Origin: Sphingomonas cannabina
GTDB lineage: Bacteria; Pseudomonadota; Alphaproteobacteria; Sphingomonadales; Sphingomonadaceae
Reading direction: 5' to 3'
Assembly: GCF_021391395.1 (NCBI RefSeq)
Contig: NZ_CP090059.1
Location: 3,643,001-3,707,000, forward strand
DNA length: 64,000 bases
Position 1 is the stretch's first letter, and each line of letters starts with the position of its first letter. The position numbers and the translations under genes were made by a program. Shown here in pieces: positions 1 through 7,818 of the stretch. The notes below the pieces were generated by a model, which was not told the DNA's origin, ran no database searches, and worked only from the letters and a program-made list of their open reading frames with translations.

Positions 1-324
1 GCCGATACCGGCGCCCGGATCGTAACGGATGAGCAGCGCCTGCACGAGCGTCTCCGGATCGAGCCCGGCGAATGCCGCAGCCCGCTCACGCACGGGAAGC
101 AGGAACTCGGGGATCGGCGTCGTCGGCGCGAACGTCGCCTTGTCGAAATCATACTGCCAACCGAACGAAGCTGTCAGCCGCTTGCCGGTCCAGCCTTGGA
201 AGCGGAACGGCGCCAGCGAGACGCCCTCGATTCCCTTGATCAGCGCGTGCTCCTCCTCGGCCGAGAGGAAGTTCTCGGCATAGGCAAGGCCCGAAACGGC
301 AGGGAGAGCGAAGAGATCGGCCAT
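1..324 (-). CDS. AlkB-type 2OG-Fe(II) dioxygenase, N-terminal part (runs off the left edge)
   Basis: Reading leftward from the ATG at 324 gives 108 open codons with no stop before the window edge. The protein begins MADLFALPAV, has the AEEEHALIK helix, the LAPFRFQGW and ASFGWQYDF strands, and ends in LIRYDPGAGIG, just before the HxD iron ligand would be expected. This order matches bacterial AlkB-like 2-oxoglutarate dioxygenases that repair alkylated bases. The catalytic HxD...H residues lie outside the window. It is divergent from exonuclease III with a 35-base gap, so two repair genes share one promoter region. The assignment is by motif order only. Confidence 0.82.
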   Translation of the reverse strand, partial: MADLFALPAVSGLAYAENFLSAEEEHALIKGIEGVSLAPFRFQGWTGKRLTASFGWQYDFDKATFAPTTPIPEFLLPVRERAAAFAGLDPETLVQALLIRYDPGAGIG

Positions 325-359
325 GGGAACGTGGGCATGCTCGCGCGAATTGAGCGGGC

Positions 360-1151
360 ATGCCTACCGATATGAGGATCGCGACCTACAATGTGAACGG
401 CATCAACGGGCGCCTGCCCGTGCTGCTGCGCTGGCTGGAGGAATCCGCGCCCGATGTCGTCTGCCTCCAGGAATTGAAATCGCCCGACGAGCGCTTCCCC
501 AAGCAGGCCCTTGCCGATCTTGGCTACGAGGCGATCTGGCACGGGCAGAAGAGCTGGAACGGAGTCGCGATCCTGAGCCGGGTCGGCATGCCGGTCGAGA
601 CCCGCCGCGGCCTCCCCGGCGATCCCGTCGACAGCCACAGCCGCTATATCGAGGCGGCGGTCGGCGGCATCCTGATCGGCAACCTCTATTTGCCGAACGG
701 CAATCCGCGCCCCGGTTCCAAGTTCGATTACAAGCTCGCCTGGTTCGACCGGCTGATCGCCCATGCCGCCGAGCTGCTCGGGACCGGCGTGCCGGCGGCG
801 CTGATCGGCGACTTCAACGTGATGCCGACCGAGCTCGACGTCTACAAGCCGGAGCGCTGGCTCGACGACGCGCTGTTCGCGCCGGAGGTGCGCGCCGCCT
901 ACCGGCGGTTGCTCGACCAGGGCTGGACCGACGCGCTGCGCACCCTCCATCCGGAGACGCACATCTACACCTTCTGGCACTATTTCCGGAACGCCTTCGC
1001 CCGCGACGCCGGCCTTCGCATCGATCACTTCCTGCTCAGTCCGGCGCTTGCCGGCCGCCTCAAGGCCGCCGGCGTCGAGCGCGACGTGCGCGCGTGGGAG
1101 AAATCCAGCGACCATGCGCCGGTGTGGATCGACCTGACGGACGAGCGCTGA
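360..1151 (+). CDS. xthA: Exodeoxyribonuclease III (AP endonuclease family)
   Basis: 263 residues, the normal length for bacterial exonuclease III. It shows the family motifs in order: MRIATYNVNGING near the N-terminus, LQELK (metal-binding Glu), GDFNVMPTELD (catalytic Asp-Asn), LRIDHFLLS and the C-terminal SSDHAPVWIDL (catalytic Asp-His). The expected role is cleaving abasic sites and removing 3'-blocking groups in base excision repair in the cytoplasm. An ATG at 372 would give the more typical MRIATYNV start, but GAGCGGG lies just upstream of 360, so 360 is kept. It is divergent from the AlkB-like gene. Confidence 0.93.
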   Translation: MPTDMRIATYNVNGINGRLPVLLRWLEESAPDVVCLQELKSPDERFPKQALADLGYEAIWHGQKSWNGVAILSRVGMPVETRRGLPGDPVDSHSRYIEAAVGGILIGNLYLPNGNPRPGSKFDYKLAWFDRLIAHAAELLGTGVPAALIGDFNVMPTELDVYKPERWLDDALFAPEVRAAYRRLLDQGWTDALRTLHPETHIYTFWHYFRNAFARDAGLRIDHFLLSPALAGRLKAAGVERDVRAWEKSSDHAPVWIDLTDER

Positions 1152-1182
1152 CGGAAGCGCACACCGCCCCCGCGCCGCCGAT

Positions 1183-1368
1183 CTATTTCCTCAGCTTCTC
1201 AGCGGCCGCATTGAGCTTTTCGCGATCGTTGCCGATCCGGTCAATCAGCTTCTGCGCCTGGTCCTTGCCGATGCCGTGCTTGCGGGCGAAATAGTTGACC
1301 TCGTATCCCTGTCCGCCTGCCACGCGCCGCCGGTCGGTTCCGCCGCGCTTGGATTTGTCGTCTGCCAT
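1183..1368 (-). CDS. DUF3606 small protein
   Basis: 61-residue basic protein starting MADDKSKRG, with the pattern YEVNYFARKHGIGKDQAQKL followed by an amphipathic helix, which fits the DUF3606 family. The start at 1368 is supported by AGGAGAG seven to eight bases upstream; longer open frames on this strand lack a comparable site. Function is unknown; family members are small helical proteins common in Alphaproteobacteria, sometimes stress-induced. It sits between exonuclease III and the relaxase, near the presumed left edge of the mobile region. Confidence 0.75.
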   Translation of the reverse strand: MADDKSKRGGTDRRRVAGGQGYEVNYFARKHGIGKDQAQKLIDRIGNDREKLNAAAEKLRK

Positions 1369-1430
1369 CGACCCTCTCCTTCCTGCGCAGAATCGACGAG
1401 ACCCGGCCGTTGTTCCGGCGAGCAGGTCAG

Positions 1431-3410
1431 TCATGACATGCTCGGCCCGCTGCGGCCGCGGCCGATCGTCCAGCTGATGCCGTCGTCGCGCACCAGGCCG
1501 GACACCGCCTTGCCGACATGGCGCTCCAGCACCGGCCGCCACGGCACCAGCGTGAACTCCCGGCTCTTCTCGATCAGCGCATAGCGTCCGCCGGCGAGGT
1601 CGACCGAGCGCCGGTAGACGCCCTCCACCCGGGCGCCGGCAGGCGCCTCGACGAACGGGAGCTTGAGCTCCTCCGAGAGCCGACCGGCGACCCGCAGCAG
1701 CTCGCGCCGCTGGAGCGCGGCGAGCATGTCGGCGCGATAGGAGACGGTCCCGCCCGCCTCCTCGGCGAACCCTTGCACGACCAGCCACTGCCGGCGCTGC
1801 TGCTGAGCCTCGCGGACTGCTTGCCCGAACCCGGCCTCGCGCAGAGGCTCCGGCGAGGCGGCGACTAACTCGCGGTCGAGCCAGGTCGCGGCCTCGGCAT
1901 CGACGAGGTGCTCGAGCGGCTGGGTCGAGAGCGTCTCGATCCTGACCGGTGCGTCGCGCGTGCGCGCCGCCTCATAGGCCGCGGCGCGGTCGAGATGGTC
2001 GGGGGGGATGACCCAGCTGCCGTCGGCCGTGCGCTCGACCGCGCCGGTCCGCCGCCGCATCGCTTCGAGGCGGCGGACATGGGTTTCGGCGAACGACTCG
2101 GTCGCGGTGGAATCGAAGCGCAGGTGGGCATCGATGTCGTAGCGGCCGCCATTGACCACCGCGACCGCGGCGATCGTGCGGTCGACCTCGCGGACCGCCG
2201 GCCGCTCCGGCGTGATCCGCACGATCGCTCCGGCCGGCAGGACCGGCACCGCCTCCCCTTTCCCGATGTCGACATAATGGGTGCGCCCGTCGGTCGCCTC
2301 GACGAGAAGATAGTGGCGGTCGCGATGCTCGTCCGCGAGGCCGCGCTCCACTAGGCGGCCGACGATCGCGCACGCGTCCGGCGCAGCGGGATCGTAGATC
2401 GCGAGATCGGCCGCGGCGGCCGGCGTCCTGCCGCGTTCGGTGAACGCGCGCTGCATGGCCCGGATGATGTCGCCGCGCTCGCCCATGCGCCGCAGCGCGT
2501 CCTCGATGCCGTCCGCCAGCCGCCAGCGTCCGTCCTTCTGCCGCTCGGCCAAGCCCAGTCGCGCCAAGGTCGCGAGGCGCCCGGCGCGCAGGCTCTGCTG
2601 GAACGGATCGCGGGCGAGCGCGGCGACGGTGCGCTCGCCGTCCATCTCGCCGAGCAGCCGGCGGTCGATGCTGGTCAGGCGCTCCTGGCCGATCTCGGCG
2701 CGCAGCCGCGCCTCGATGTCGCGGTCGCTACGCGGCCCCAGATCGAGGTCGACGAGCTCGGCCGCGCGCTCGCGGATGCCGCGGGTCAGATAGTCCGGCG
2801 CGATGACGAGGTCCCTGCCCCTCTCGTCCTTGCCGCGCACGATGATGTGGGTGTGCGGATGGCCGGTGTTGAAATGGTCGACCGCGACCCAGTCGAGCCG
2901 GGTGCCGAGATCCTCCTCGATCCGGGCCATCAGCCGCTTCGTCAGGTCTTGGAGGTCGGCATATTGGTCGCCATCCTCGGGGGAGACGATAAAGCGGAAC
3001 TGGTGGCGATCGCCCGCTTGCTCGTCGAGCCAGCGCCGGCCGTCGACCTTGTCCGAGTCCGGACCGTAAAGCTGGCCCGGCCGGCCGTCGCGGGTCACCC
3101 CGTCGCGCTGGATGTAGCGCAGGTGCGCGCGGGCACCCTCGAACCCCTTGCCGGCGAGGCGGACCAGGCGCGCCTTGACGATGACGCGGCGCCGGCGCCA
3201 GGCGGCGAACCGGTCGCGCGCGGCGAGCACGCGTCCTACCCCTGCCCCGCGCCCCAAGCGGCTGCCGGCAAAACCGCGCCGTGCGCCAGGCGATGCCGCG
3301 CGGGCGAGATTGGCGGCGGCGAGCACGCGCGACAGGTAGCTGCGCGGCCGCTGGCCCGACGACGCACGCATGCGACCGAGATGCGGTTCGAACTCTTCGT
3401 CAGCGGCCAT
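1431..3410 (-). CDS. VirD2-type relaxase / mobilization nuclease (DUF3363)
   Basis: 659 residues from the ATG at 3410 (MAADEEFEPHLGRM). The N-terminal third carries the relaxase fold with FRFIVSPEDG and the histidine triad region HFNTGHPHTHIIVRGKDERG, the metal site that cleaves at oriT. The rest matches the DUF3363 extension typical of alphaproteobacterial conjugative elements. A basic arginine-rich stretch precedes the nuclease domain. It should nick the element at its transfer origin and carry the strand through a type IV secretion channel, which is not in this window. The non-coding region on its 5' side holds two strong hairpins. Confidence 0.9.
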   Translation of the reverse strand: MAADEEFEPHLGRMRASSGQRPRSYLSRVLAAANLARAASPGARRGFAGSRLGRGAGVGRVLAARDRFAAWRRRRVIVKARLVRLAGKGFEGARAHLRYIQRDGVTRDGRPGQLYGPDSDKVDGRRWLDEQAGDRHQFRFIVSPEDGDQYADLQDLTKRLMARIEEDLGTRLDWVAVDHFNTGHPHTHIIVRGKDERGRDLVIAPDYLTRGIRERAAELVDLDLGPRSDRDIEARLRAEIGQERLTSIDRRLLGEMDGERTVAALARDPFQQSLRAGRLATLARLGLAERQKDGRWRLADGIEDALRRMGERGDIIRAMQRAFTERGRTPAAAADLAIYDPAAPDACAIVGRLVERGLADEHRDRHYLLVEATDGRTHYVDIGKGEAVPVLPAGAIVRITPERPAVREVDRTIAAVAVVNGGRYDIDAHLRFDSTATESFAETHVRRLEAMRRRTGAVERTADGSWVIPPDHLDRAAAYEAARTRDAPVRIETLSTQPLEHLVDAEAATWLDRELVAASPEPLREAGFGQAVREAQQQRRQWLVVQGFAEEAGGTVSYRADMLAALQRRELLRVAGRLSEELKLPFVEAPAGARVEGVYRRSVDLAGGRYALIEKSREFTLVPWRPVLERHVGKAVSGLVRDDGISWTIGRGRSGPSMS

Positions 3411-3758
3411 CGGACCCGTCCCGGCTGGCGCCCCGCCGCTACCATGGCCGGCGCGGCGGCGGCTGAAAACCGGTGCCGGCGGACATGGCGGAATTTCGCG
3501 GTTTGCGGGGAGGACGGCACTGTCCGCGACGCGGCAGTGCCGCAACTTTCCAAGAAAAACGATGTACAGGCAATGGCTTGCGGCACCAGAGGTGCCGGCG
3601 CTTTATCTTGCCTTCCGTGCTCTCCCCGTGCACCACGCTCCAGGAGGCACCTCGTCAGCCCTCGATCCGCGGCATTGCAGGCAGGCGTATCCCCCTTGCG
3701 GCGCCCGGCGACATGGGACAGCCTCTGCGACCGGACTGCTCGTGGGAGGGCCGGTCGC
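3411..3758. promoter_or_regulatory. Non-coding region upstream of relaxase: candidate oriT
   Basis: 348 bases between the divergent relaxase and DUF1905 genes with no convincing gene. Two hairpins are visible. The arms GGCACTG (3516-3522) and CAGTGCC (3535-3541) enclose CCGCG/CGCGG with one bulged base. CGGCACC (3581-3587) pairs with GGTGCCG (3591-3597) around a 3-base loop. Inverted repeats beside a relaxase gene are what an origin of transfer looks like, but no nick site can be named from sequence alone. Confidence 0.4.
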
Positions 3759-4079
3759 TTGAGCGCCGATACCATCACCTTCACCGCGCCGCTGCTGGTG
3801 TGGCACACCGAGAAATATGGCGACATCGGCTATGTCAGGATCGTCGGCAAAGCCGCCGATGCGATCGGCGGGCATGAGCTGGCGCACAGGCTTGAGCTCG
3901 GCCGCCGGCGCGGGTTCGGTTCGGTCAAGGTCAACGCCGCAATCGGCGACAGCAGCTGGTCGACCTCGGTGTTCCCGCCGAAGGAGGGCGGCTGGTTCCT
4001 GCCGGTCAAGAAGGCGATCTGCCGCGCCGAAGGGCTGGCGGCGGGCGACGAGGTCGAGGTGCGGCTGGAGCTCCTCTAG
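3759..4079 (+). CDS. DUF1905 domain protein
   Basis: 106 residues starting at a TTG preceded by GGGAGG at a suitable distance; no ATG gives a sensible start in this frame. The sequence ITFTAPLLVWHTEKYGDIGYV, then GFGSVKVNAAIGDSSWSTSVFPPKEGGWFLPVKK and GDEVEVRLELL, fits the beta-barrel DUF1905 family. Biochemical function is unknown. It points away from the relaxase and is probably expressed on its own. Confidence 0.72.
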   Translation: MSADTITFTAPLLVWHTEKYGDIGYVRIVGKAADAIGGHELAHRLELGRRRGFGSVKVNAAIGDSSWSTSVFPPKEGGWFLPVKKAICRAEGLAAGDEVEVRLELL

Positions 4080-4174
4080 CCGATGGTCATGGGTGCCACC
4101 CGCCGCGAGCGAGGCAAAAGAACAGGGCGGCACCCTGCCAGGCGCCGCCGCTGTCGAGCCGATGCGGACCGCTC

Positions 4175-4537
4175 TCAACGCATCCGATGGAACGCGTCCT
4201 GGGCATCTCCGGCGTTGCGCATCAGCCTCAGCCCGTGCATCGCCTGGACCGCGCCATCGCCATCGACGATGCACTCCGCGACGAACCAGATGTGCCGCAG
4301 TGCGCCCATGATCGCGACCCGGTCGAGCTCCGCATCTTCGCCATTATCGGTGCTTTCGCACGTTCCGAGATGCCGTTCCCTGACGCGGCTCTGCCAGTGG
4401 AATTCGGCGGCTTCCGCTTCGAGAAAATGGGTTGCGATCTCGATCGAATCCTCATCTCCGAACTGTGCCTGGAGTCCAGCGAGAAGCGCCGGATAGGCAT
4501 CGCGCGATGCCGCCGCGATGATTGAAATCATGGTCAT
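4175..4537 (-). CDS. Hypothetical protein, 120 aa, behind a structured leader
   Basis: The start at 4537 (MTMISIIAAASRDAY) has a perfect GGAGG six bases upstream. It is acidic and mostly helical; no domain is recognised. Residues include LEAEAAEFHWQSRVRERHLG and IWFVAECIVDGDGAVQAMHGL. Its 5' region carries a 176-nt element with perfect 18-base terminal inverted repeats (4587-4762), the same arrangement found before other element genes in this window. Confidence 0.6.
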   Translation of the reverse strand: MTMISIIAAASRDAYPALLAGLQAQFGDEDSIEIATHFLEAEAAEFHWQSRVRERHLGTCESTDNGEDAELDRVAIMGALRHIWFVAECIVDGDGAVQAMHGLRLMRNAGDAQDAFHRMR

Positions 4538-4586
4538 GGAAGCCTCCTTCGCTTGCGTCCTCCGACCTGAGGACGACGTCTGGAGG

Positions 4587-4762
4587 ACGGGCGGCGGGGC
4601 GGCTGTCAGGGCCGCCGGCGCGTCAGCGCAGGCGCCGCGCGAGCGGCGGCGGAGGAACCGATTTTGTCGCGTAGCGACCAACAAATGCGCGCGCTTCAGC
4701 GCGCTCCATCTCGCGGCAAAATTGGAGGGGCCGCCGGCCTTGAGAGCCGCCCCGCCGCCCGT
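4587..4762 (-). ncRNA. Structured leader A with perfect 18-bp closing stem
   Basis: Bases 4587-4604 (ACGGGCGGCGGGGCGGCT) are the exact reverse complement of 4745-4762. Inside are a second stem (4658-4671 against 4712-4725, pairing an ATTTTG strand with a CAAAAT strand), a hairpin GTCGC-GTA-GCGAC at 4666-4678 and GCGCGC-TTCA-GCGCGC at 4689-4704; the inner stem and the GTCGC hairpin overlap and may be alternative folds. The motif GGCGGCGGAGGA (4645-4656) resembles one in the other leaders. It lies 50 bases upstream of the 120-aa gene and is read in the same direction. The structure is seen; the RNA role is inferred. Confidence 0.5.
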
Positions 4763-4860
4763 CATGCTGGGCCTTGCCGAGACAGCCCTCCCCGCCCTTG
4801 TGGCGGTCTCGTCTTCCTATCGGGACCAGCTCGATCCAGATCGGGGCACCGTCGTTGGAC

Positions 4861-5046
4861 TTAGCCCGTCCAATCACAGATCACGGATAGCGTTTCGTTA
4901 GGCGACTGCGCCTTCATCCGAGAATATTCCGGCACCTTCGGAACCAGCTTCGCCACCCGTCCGAATGCGCGCGCGAGCGTTGTCGCATCGGCGCGGGGAG
5001 GAAATGCTGCCCTTGCACCGGCCGCTTCGAGGGTTTTTGCCCTATA
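4861..5046 (-). pseudogene. Possible gene remnant
   Basis: An open frame of about 60 codons ends at a stop at 4861-4863 and is closed upstream by a stop at 5047-5049 without a plausible start. The peptide contains KTLEAAGARAAF, ARAFGRVAKLVPKVPEY and ICDWTG, which has protein-like composition unlike the surrounding shadow frames. I do not recognise the family. It may be the 3' end of a lost element gene; no other feature is seen between 4763 and 5096. Confidence 0.22.
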
Positions 5047-5096
5047 TTATATACATGCATGGCAAGTATGGATAAGTCGAGACTACTTGGCGCGGT

Positions 5097-5894
5097 TTAT
5101 CTCCGGAGGCTGAACTCATCTCTCGATGGTGTATCTTTGGGATCATACTCATCCGATGACGTAACCTTCCCCAACCAGGGTAGAACGCTCTCAATCCCAG
5201 TCGTGATTTTTTCGTTTGTTATCGTTATAGATATATGATCTATATACACCTTGCCATCGGTTAGCTTAAGAAGTTCTGTATAATCCACTAAGTGGAATGC
5301 TGATTTTTTTAATCTATTGGACGCAAATCCGATATGTAGACATTGCCCCTCAGCTAATCTGAGCGAGGATTCGGCATTTGCAATCTCGGCCCTCGGAGTT
5401 CTATCTCTTTTATAGTCGCAAAGGGAGCGTACTGTTGCTCCCTTTAATCGAGATATCCCGGCGATAAAGGCGATGTTATCAACACCGCGGCCGGGGACCC
5501 TCTCATTAAATGAATCGGACAATAGGGACCAAGGAGCGCTATCGGAATCATATGGCCCGGCCGGTATGATGAAAACATACCCTTTCCCCGGAATTTCTAT
5601 CGGGATCGCTTGGCCATGCATACTGCCACTGAACGGCGTAATAAAGGGAATCAGTGGCCGCCAAACGCTTTGACTCCACACTCCACTTCCCGTTCGAACA
5701 ATATCTCCATCCCTAACATATGCAGTTATTTTATAATGAACCGTCGCCACGGAGGTGCAGGACGCGCATAGTAGCAGCATTCCTAGGGTGATGACGCGCA
5801 AGAATGTTAAACCGGCTGGAAAAAACGTGCGAGGCAGAAACCCATTTGCGGGTCGCATCTTGGAGATGCGCATCAATTCGCGAATCGCGCTCAT
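5097..5894 (-). CDS. Putative lipoprotein of low-GC origin
   Basis: 265 residues with a long N-terminus, a hydrophobic segment and the lipobox LLLCASC at about residues 40-46, so likely a lipid-anchored exported protein. The mature part has YKITAYVRDGDIVRTGSGVWSQS and TNEKITTGIESVLPWL; no known domain. Its base composition is clearly more AT-rich than the neighbours and it uses AT-ending codons freely, suggesting recent transfer. Its ATG overlaps the stop of a tiny membrane-protein frame upstream (ATGA at 5891-5894), suggesting translational coupling. Confidence 0.62.
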   Translation of the reverse strand: MSAIRELMRISKMRPANGFLPRTFFPAGLTFLRVITLGMLLLCASCTSVATVHYKITAYVRDGDIVRTGSGVWSQSVWRPLIPFITPFSGSMHGQAIPIEIPGKGYVFIIPAGPYDSDSAPWSLLSDSFNERVPGRGVDNIAFIAGISRLKGATVRSLCDYKRDRTPRAEIANAESSLRLAEGQCLHIGFASNRLKKSAFHLVDYTELLKLTDGKVYIDHISITITNEKITTGIESVLPWLGKVTSSDEYDPKDTPSRDEFSLRR

Positions 5895-6037
5895 TTCACT
5901 GCCCCCTTTTGCGGTAGCAGGCTAGCAACGAGCAGTGTTGCCACAACGAAAAATTGCGCCGGAAAAGTTACTTTCTTGTTTGCTATTTTGGGTGCCAAGG
6001 TTCGCTCGCTTGACGGCCGGAGCAATTCGGTTTCCAC
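5891..6037 (-). CDS. Small single-span membrane protein (uncertain)
   Basis: 48 codons from a GTG at 6037. The C-terminal half, FPAQFFVVATLLVASLLPQ, forms one transmembrane helix. The stop overlaps the ATG of the lipoprotein gene, which argues for a real coupled pair. A TTG start a few codons later is also possible and no clear ribosome site is visible. The frame shares the unusual AT-rich composition of its partner. Confidence 0.3.
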   Translation of the reverse strand: METELLRPSSERTLAPKIANKKVTFPAQFFVVATLLVASLLPQKGAVK

Positions 6038-6085
6038 TGGAACGATGATCGGCTGCGGGGGCGGCCGAGTCGAAGGGGGGATGTC

Positions 6086-6724
6086 ATGAAAGCTATCGTG
6101 TGCGCGCTCGCCTGCGCGTCCTGTGTCGTGTCGTTTGACGCTCTGGCTCAGACGGCCGCACCTGCGCCCGTACAATCTACGCCGATCGTCGCGGGTGCAC
6201 CGGCCGACAATGTCCTTCGCGTCGGAACGCCGCTTCAACTGCGGATGATGGAGGAGCTCACCACCAAGGGGAAGAAGCTCAAGGTGGGCCAGCGCTTCAA
6301 CATGGAAACGGCAGAAGCCCTCAGCCTCGGCGATACCGTCGTCATTCCCGCCGGCAGTCCAGCCGTCGGCGAGATCACCGACGTCCGCAACAAGGGCATG
6401 TGGGGGAAATCGGGGCGCATCAATGTCCGTGCGCTGTATGTCCGCGTGAACGGTCGTCAGATCAGGCTCACCGGGGCGACGGACGACAAGGGCGTCACCG
6501 GCACCGCCGGCGTGGTCGCGTCGGTCGCGCTGGTTCCAGTGGTCGGCTTCTTCGTGACCGGCACCTCCGCCAAGATCGGACTGGGCTCGCAGATGAAGGC
6601 ATTTCTCGACGAGGACGTGCCAGTGACCTTCTCGGGCGGCGCACCCGCACCGTTGGTCGTTCCTGCGACGACCGGGACTCCTGCGCCTGCGCCGGCACCG
6701 GCGCCAGGCCAGACCGCATCGTAA
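6086..6724 (+). CDS. Exported hypothetical protein
   Basis: 212 residues. It has a signal peptide ending near ALAQ (about residue 22), a core with LRVGTPLQLRMMEEL, GDTVVIPAGSPAVGEITDV and NKGMWGKSGRINVRALYV, a glycine/valine hydrophobic stretch VVASVALVPVVGFFV, and a tail rich in Ala-Pro repeats. Related exported proteins occur widely in sphingomonads, but I know no assigned function. GGGGGG lies before the ATG at 6086. It is divergent from the lipoprotein pair. Confidence 0.7.
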   Translation: MKAIVCALACASCVVSFDALAQTAAPAPVQSTPIVAGAPADNVLRVGTPLQLRMMEELTTKGKKLKVGQRFNMETAEALSLGDTVVIPAGSPAVGEITDVRNKGMWGKSGRINVRALYVRVNGRQIRLTGATDDKGVTGTAGVVASVALVPVVGFFVTGTSAKIGLGSQMKAFLDEDVPVTFSGGAPAPLVVPATTGTPAPAPAPAPGQTAS

Positions 6725-6793
6725 CGATGCGATCTCGTCAGGACCTGCGCGCGAGCGATATCCGGCTGAGGCAAGGATAGGGAGGCAGCCATC

Positions 6794-6991
6794 ATGGGCC
6801 TTATGCATCGGGTCGTGGCCCCGTTCTGGCGCGTCGGTATTGGCGCGCCGGTCGCGCCGGTCCCCAGGCGAAACGGCTATAGCCGGTGGCTCGTCGGGCG
6901 GGCCTTCGTGCCCTTGGTCGATCCGGTCGCGCCATGGGCACGCGCCTGTGCCAAATGGCCGGGCGAACGGGCGAGCGGCCCGGCATGGTGA
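6794..6991 (+). CDS. Short ORF, uncertain
   Basis: 65 codons. GGGAGG lies nine to ten bases before the ATG, a good ribosome site, but the peptide has no recognisable family and its composition could be chance. It overlaps the start of the following cysteine-rich gene by a few bases. Confidence 0.22.
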   Translation: MGLMHRVVAPFWRVGIGAPVAPVPRRNGYSRWLVGRAFVPLVDPVAPWARACAKWPGERASGPAW

Positions 6992-7170
6992 GAGAGATTC
7001 TCGCGCTGGTTGCGGTGACCGCGCTCGGCTCGGCGTCACCGCAGCCGGCCTGCGGCCAGGGCCCGGCTGGTCAGCGCGGCTGCTGCTCGCATCACAAGGG
7101 CGTCTGCGGCTGCGCCAGCGGCCGCAAGACCTGCTGCGATGGGACGGTTAGCCCGAGCTGTCGCTGCTAG
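6985..7170 (+). CDS. Small exported cysteine-rich protein
   Basis: 61 residues: a short signal sequence (MVREILALVAVTALGSAS), then a compact domain with the pattern CCSHHKGVCGCASGRKTCCDG and the end SPSCRC. This Cys/His arrangement recurs in many small bacterial secreted or periplasmic proteins of unknown function and looks able to form disulfides or bind metal. Start chosen as the first ATG giving a signal peptide. Confidence 0.65.
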   Translation: MVREILALVAVTALGSASPQPACGQGPAGQRGCCSHHKGVCGCASGRKTCCDGTVSPSCRC

Positions 7171-7343
7171 CAGCACGCCGCATGGCACGAAATCGCGCTA
7201 GTGCCGCACGACCGGCCATGACACTGCTCGTCCGATGCGGCGATATCGGCAACCGGTTCCGCAAGCCGTCGACGGGGAGATCGGCGTGAAAGGGCCAGTC
7301 GGACAATTGCCGCGATATCGCCGGCGAACGATCCGACGGGAGA

Positions 7344-7448
7344 ATGCAGGCGGCACGGATGAAGCGGCGGCTGTTCTATTTCGAGGTGGCCGTCATCGGC
7401 GCGCTCCTGCTTCTCAGCCTCGGCCTTTCGGTCGCTGCGCTGTTCTGA
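7344..7448 (+). CDS. Very small membrane protein (uncertain)
   Basis: 34 residues: a basic N-terminus (QAARMKRRLFYF) followed by one hydrophobic helix (VIGALLLLSLGLSVAALF) up to the stop. GGGAG sits just before the first ATG. Short single-span proteins of this type are easily missed; the only support is hydropathy and the ribosome site. It lies just upstream of the DUF6961-like gene. Confidence 0.33.
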   Translation: MQAARMKRRLFYFEVAVIGALLLLSLGLSVAALF

Positions 7449-7505
7449 TGCCGGTTCCCCCGCGTTGCATTTTGCACTCGACCGATCGCGGCATATCGTC
7501 GGGCG

Positions 7506-7694
7506 ATGACACGGGATCAGGAGCTGTGGGCCTGCGCGTTGACGCTGGAGCGGCAGTTTGGCGAGCGGGCGCCGCGCTACGTCGCCGAGCGACTGGGTGC
7601 CGCGGCGCTCGCGGGCGATGACACTGGTGTCGCGACGATGACGGCGATCGCCGCGAAGCTGGAGATGCTCCGAACAGCGACGCCCTCGGCCTGA
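7506..7694 (+). CDS. DUF6961-like small protein
   Basis: 62 residues, MTRDQELWACALTLERQFG, then RYVAERLGAAALAGDDTGVATM and a short helix. The layout (conserved Trp near position 8, ERLGALALAGD motif) matches small sphingomonad proteins grouped as DUF6961. Function unknown; probably all helical and cytoplasmic. The next 120 bases hold no gene. Confidence 0.6.
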   Translation: MTRDQELWACALTLERQFGERAPRYVAERLGAAALAGDDTGVATMTAIAAKLEMLRTATPSA

Positions 7695-7818
7695 GCGTCC
7701 AATGGGCCAACCTCTCGCCGTCCACCTCGGGATCTTTCTTATGCCTGATCGGGAATCGTCGTCCGGAGGCGATAGTCATTCAGAACCGAAGCCGCGGAGC
7801 AAATATATCCAAGCATGG

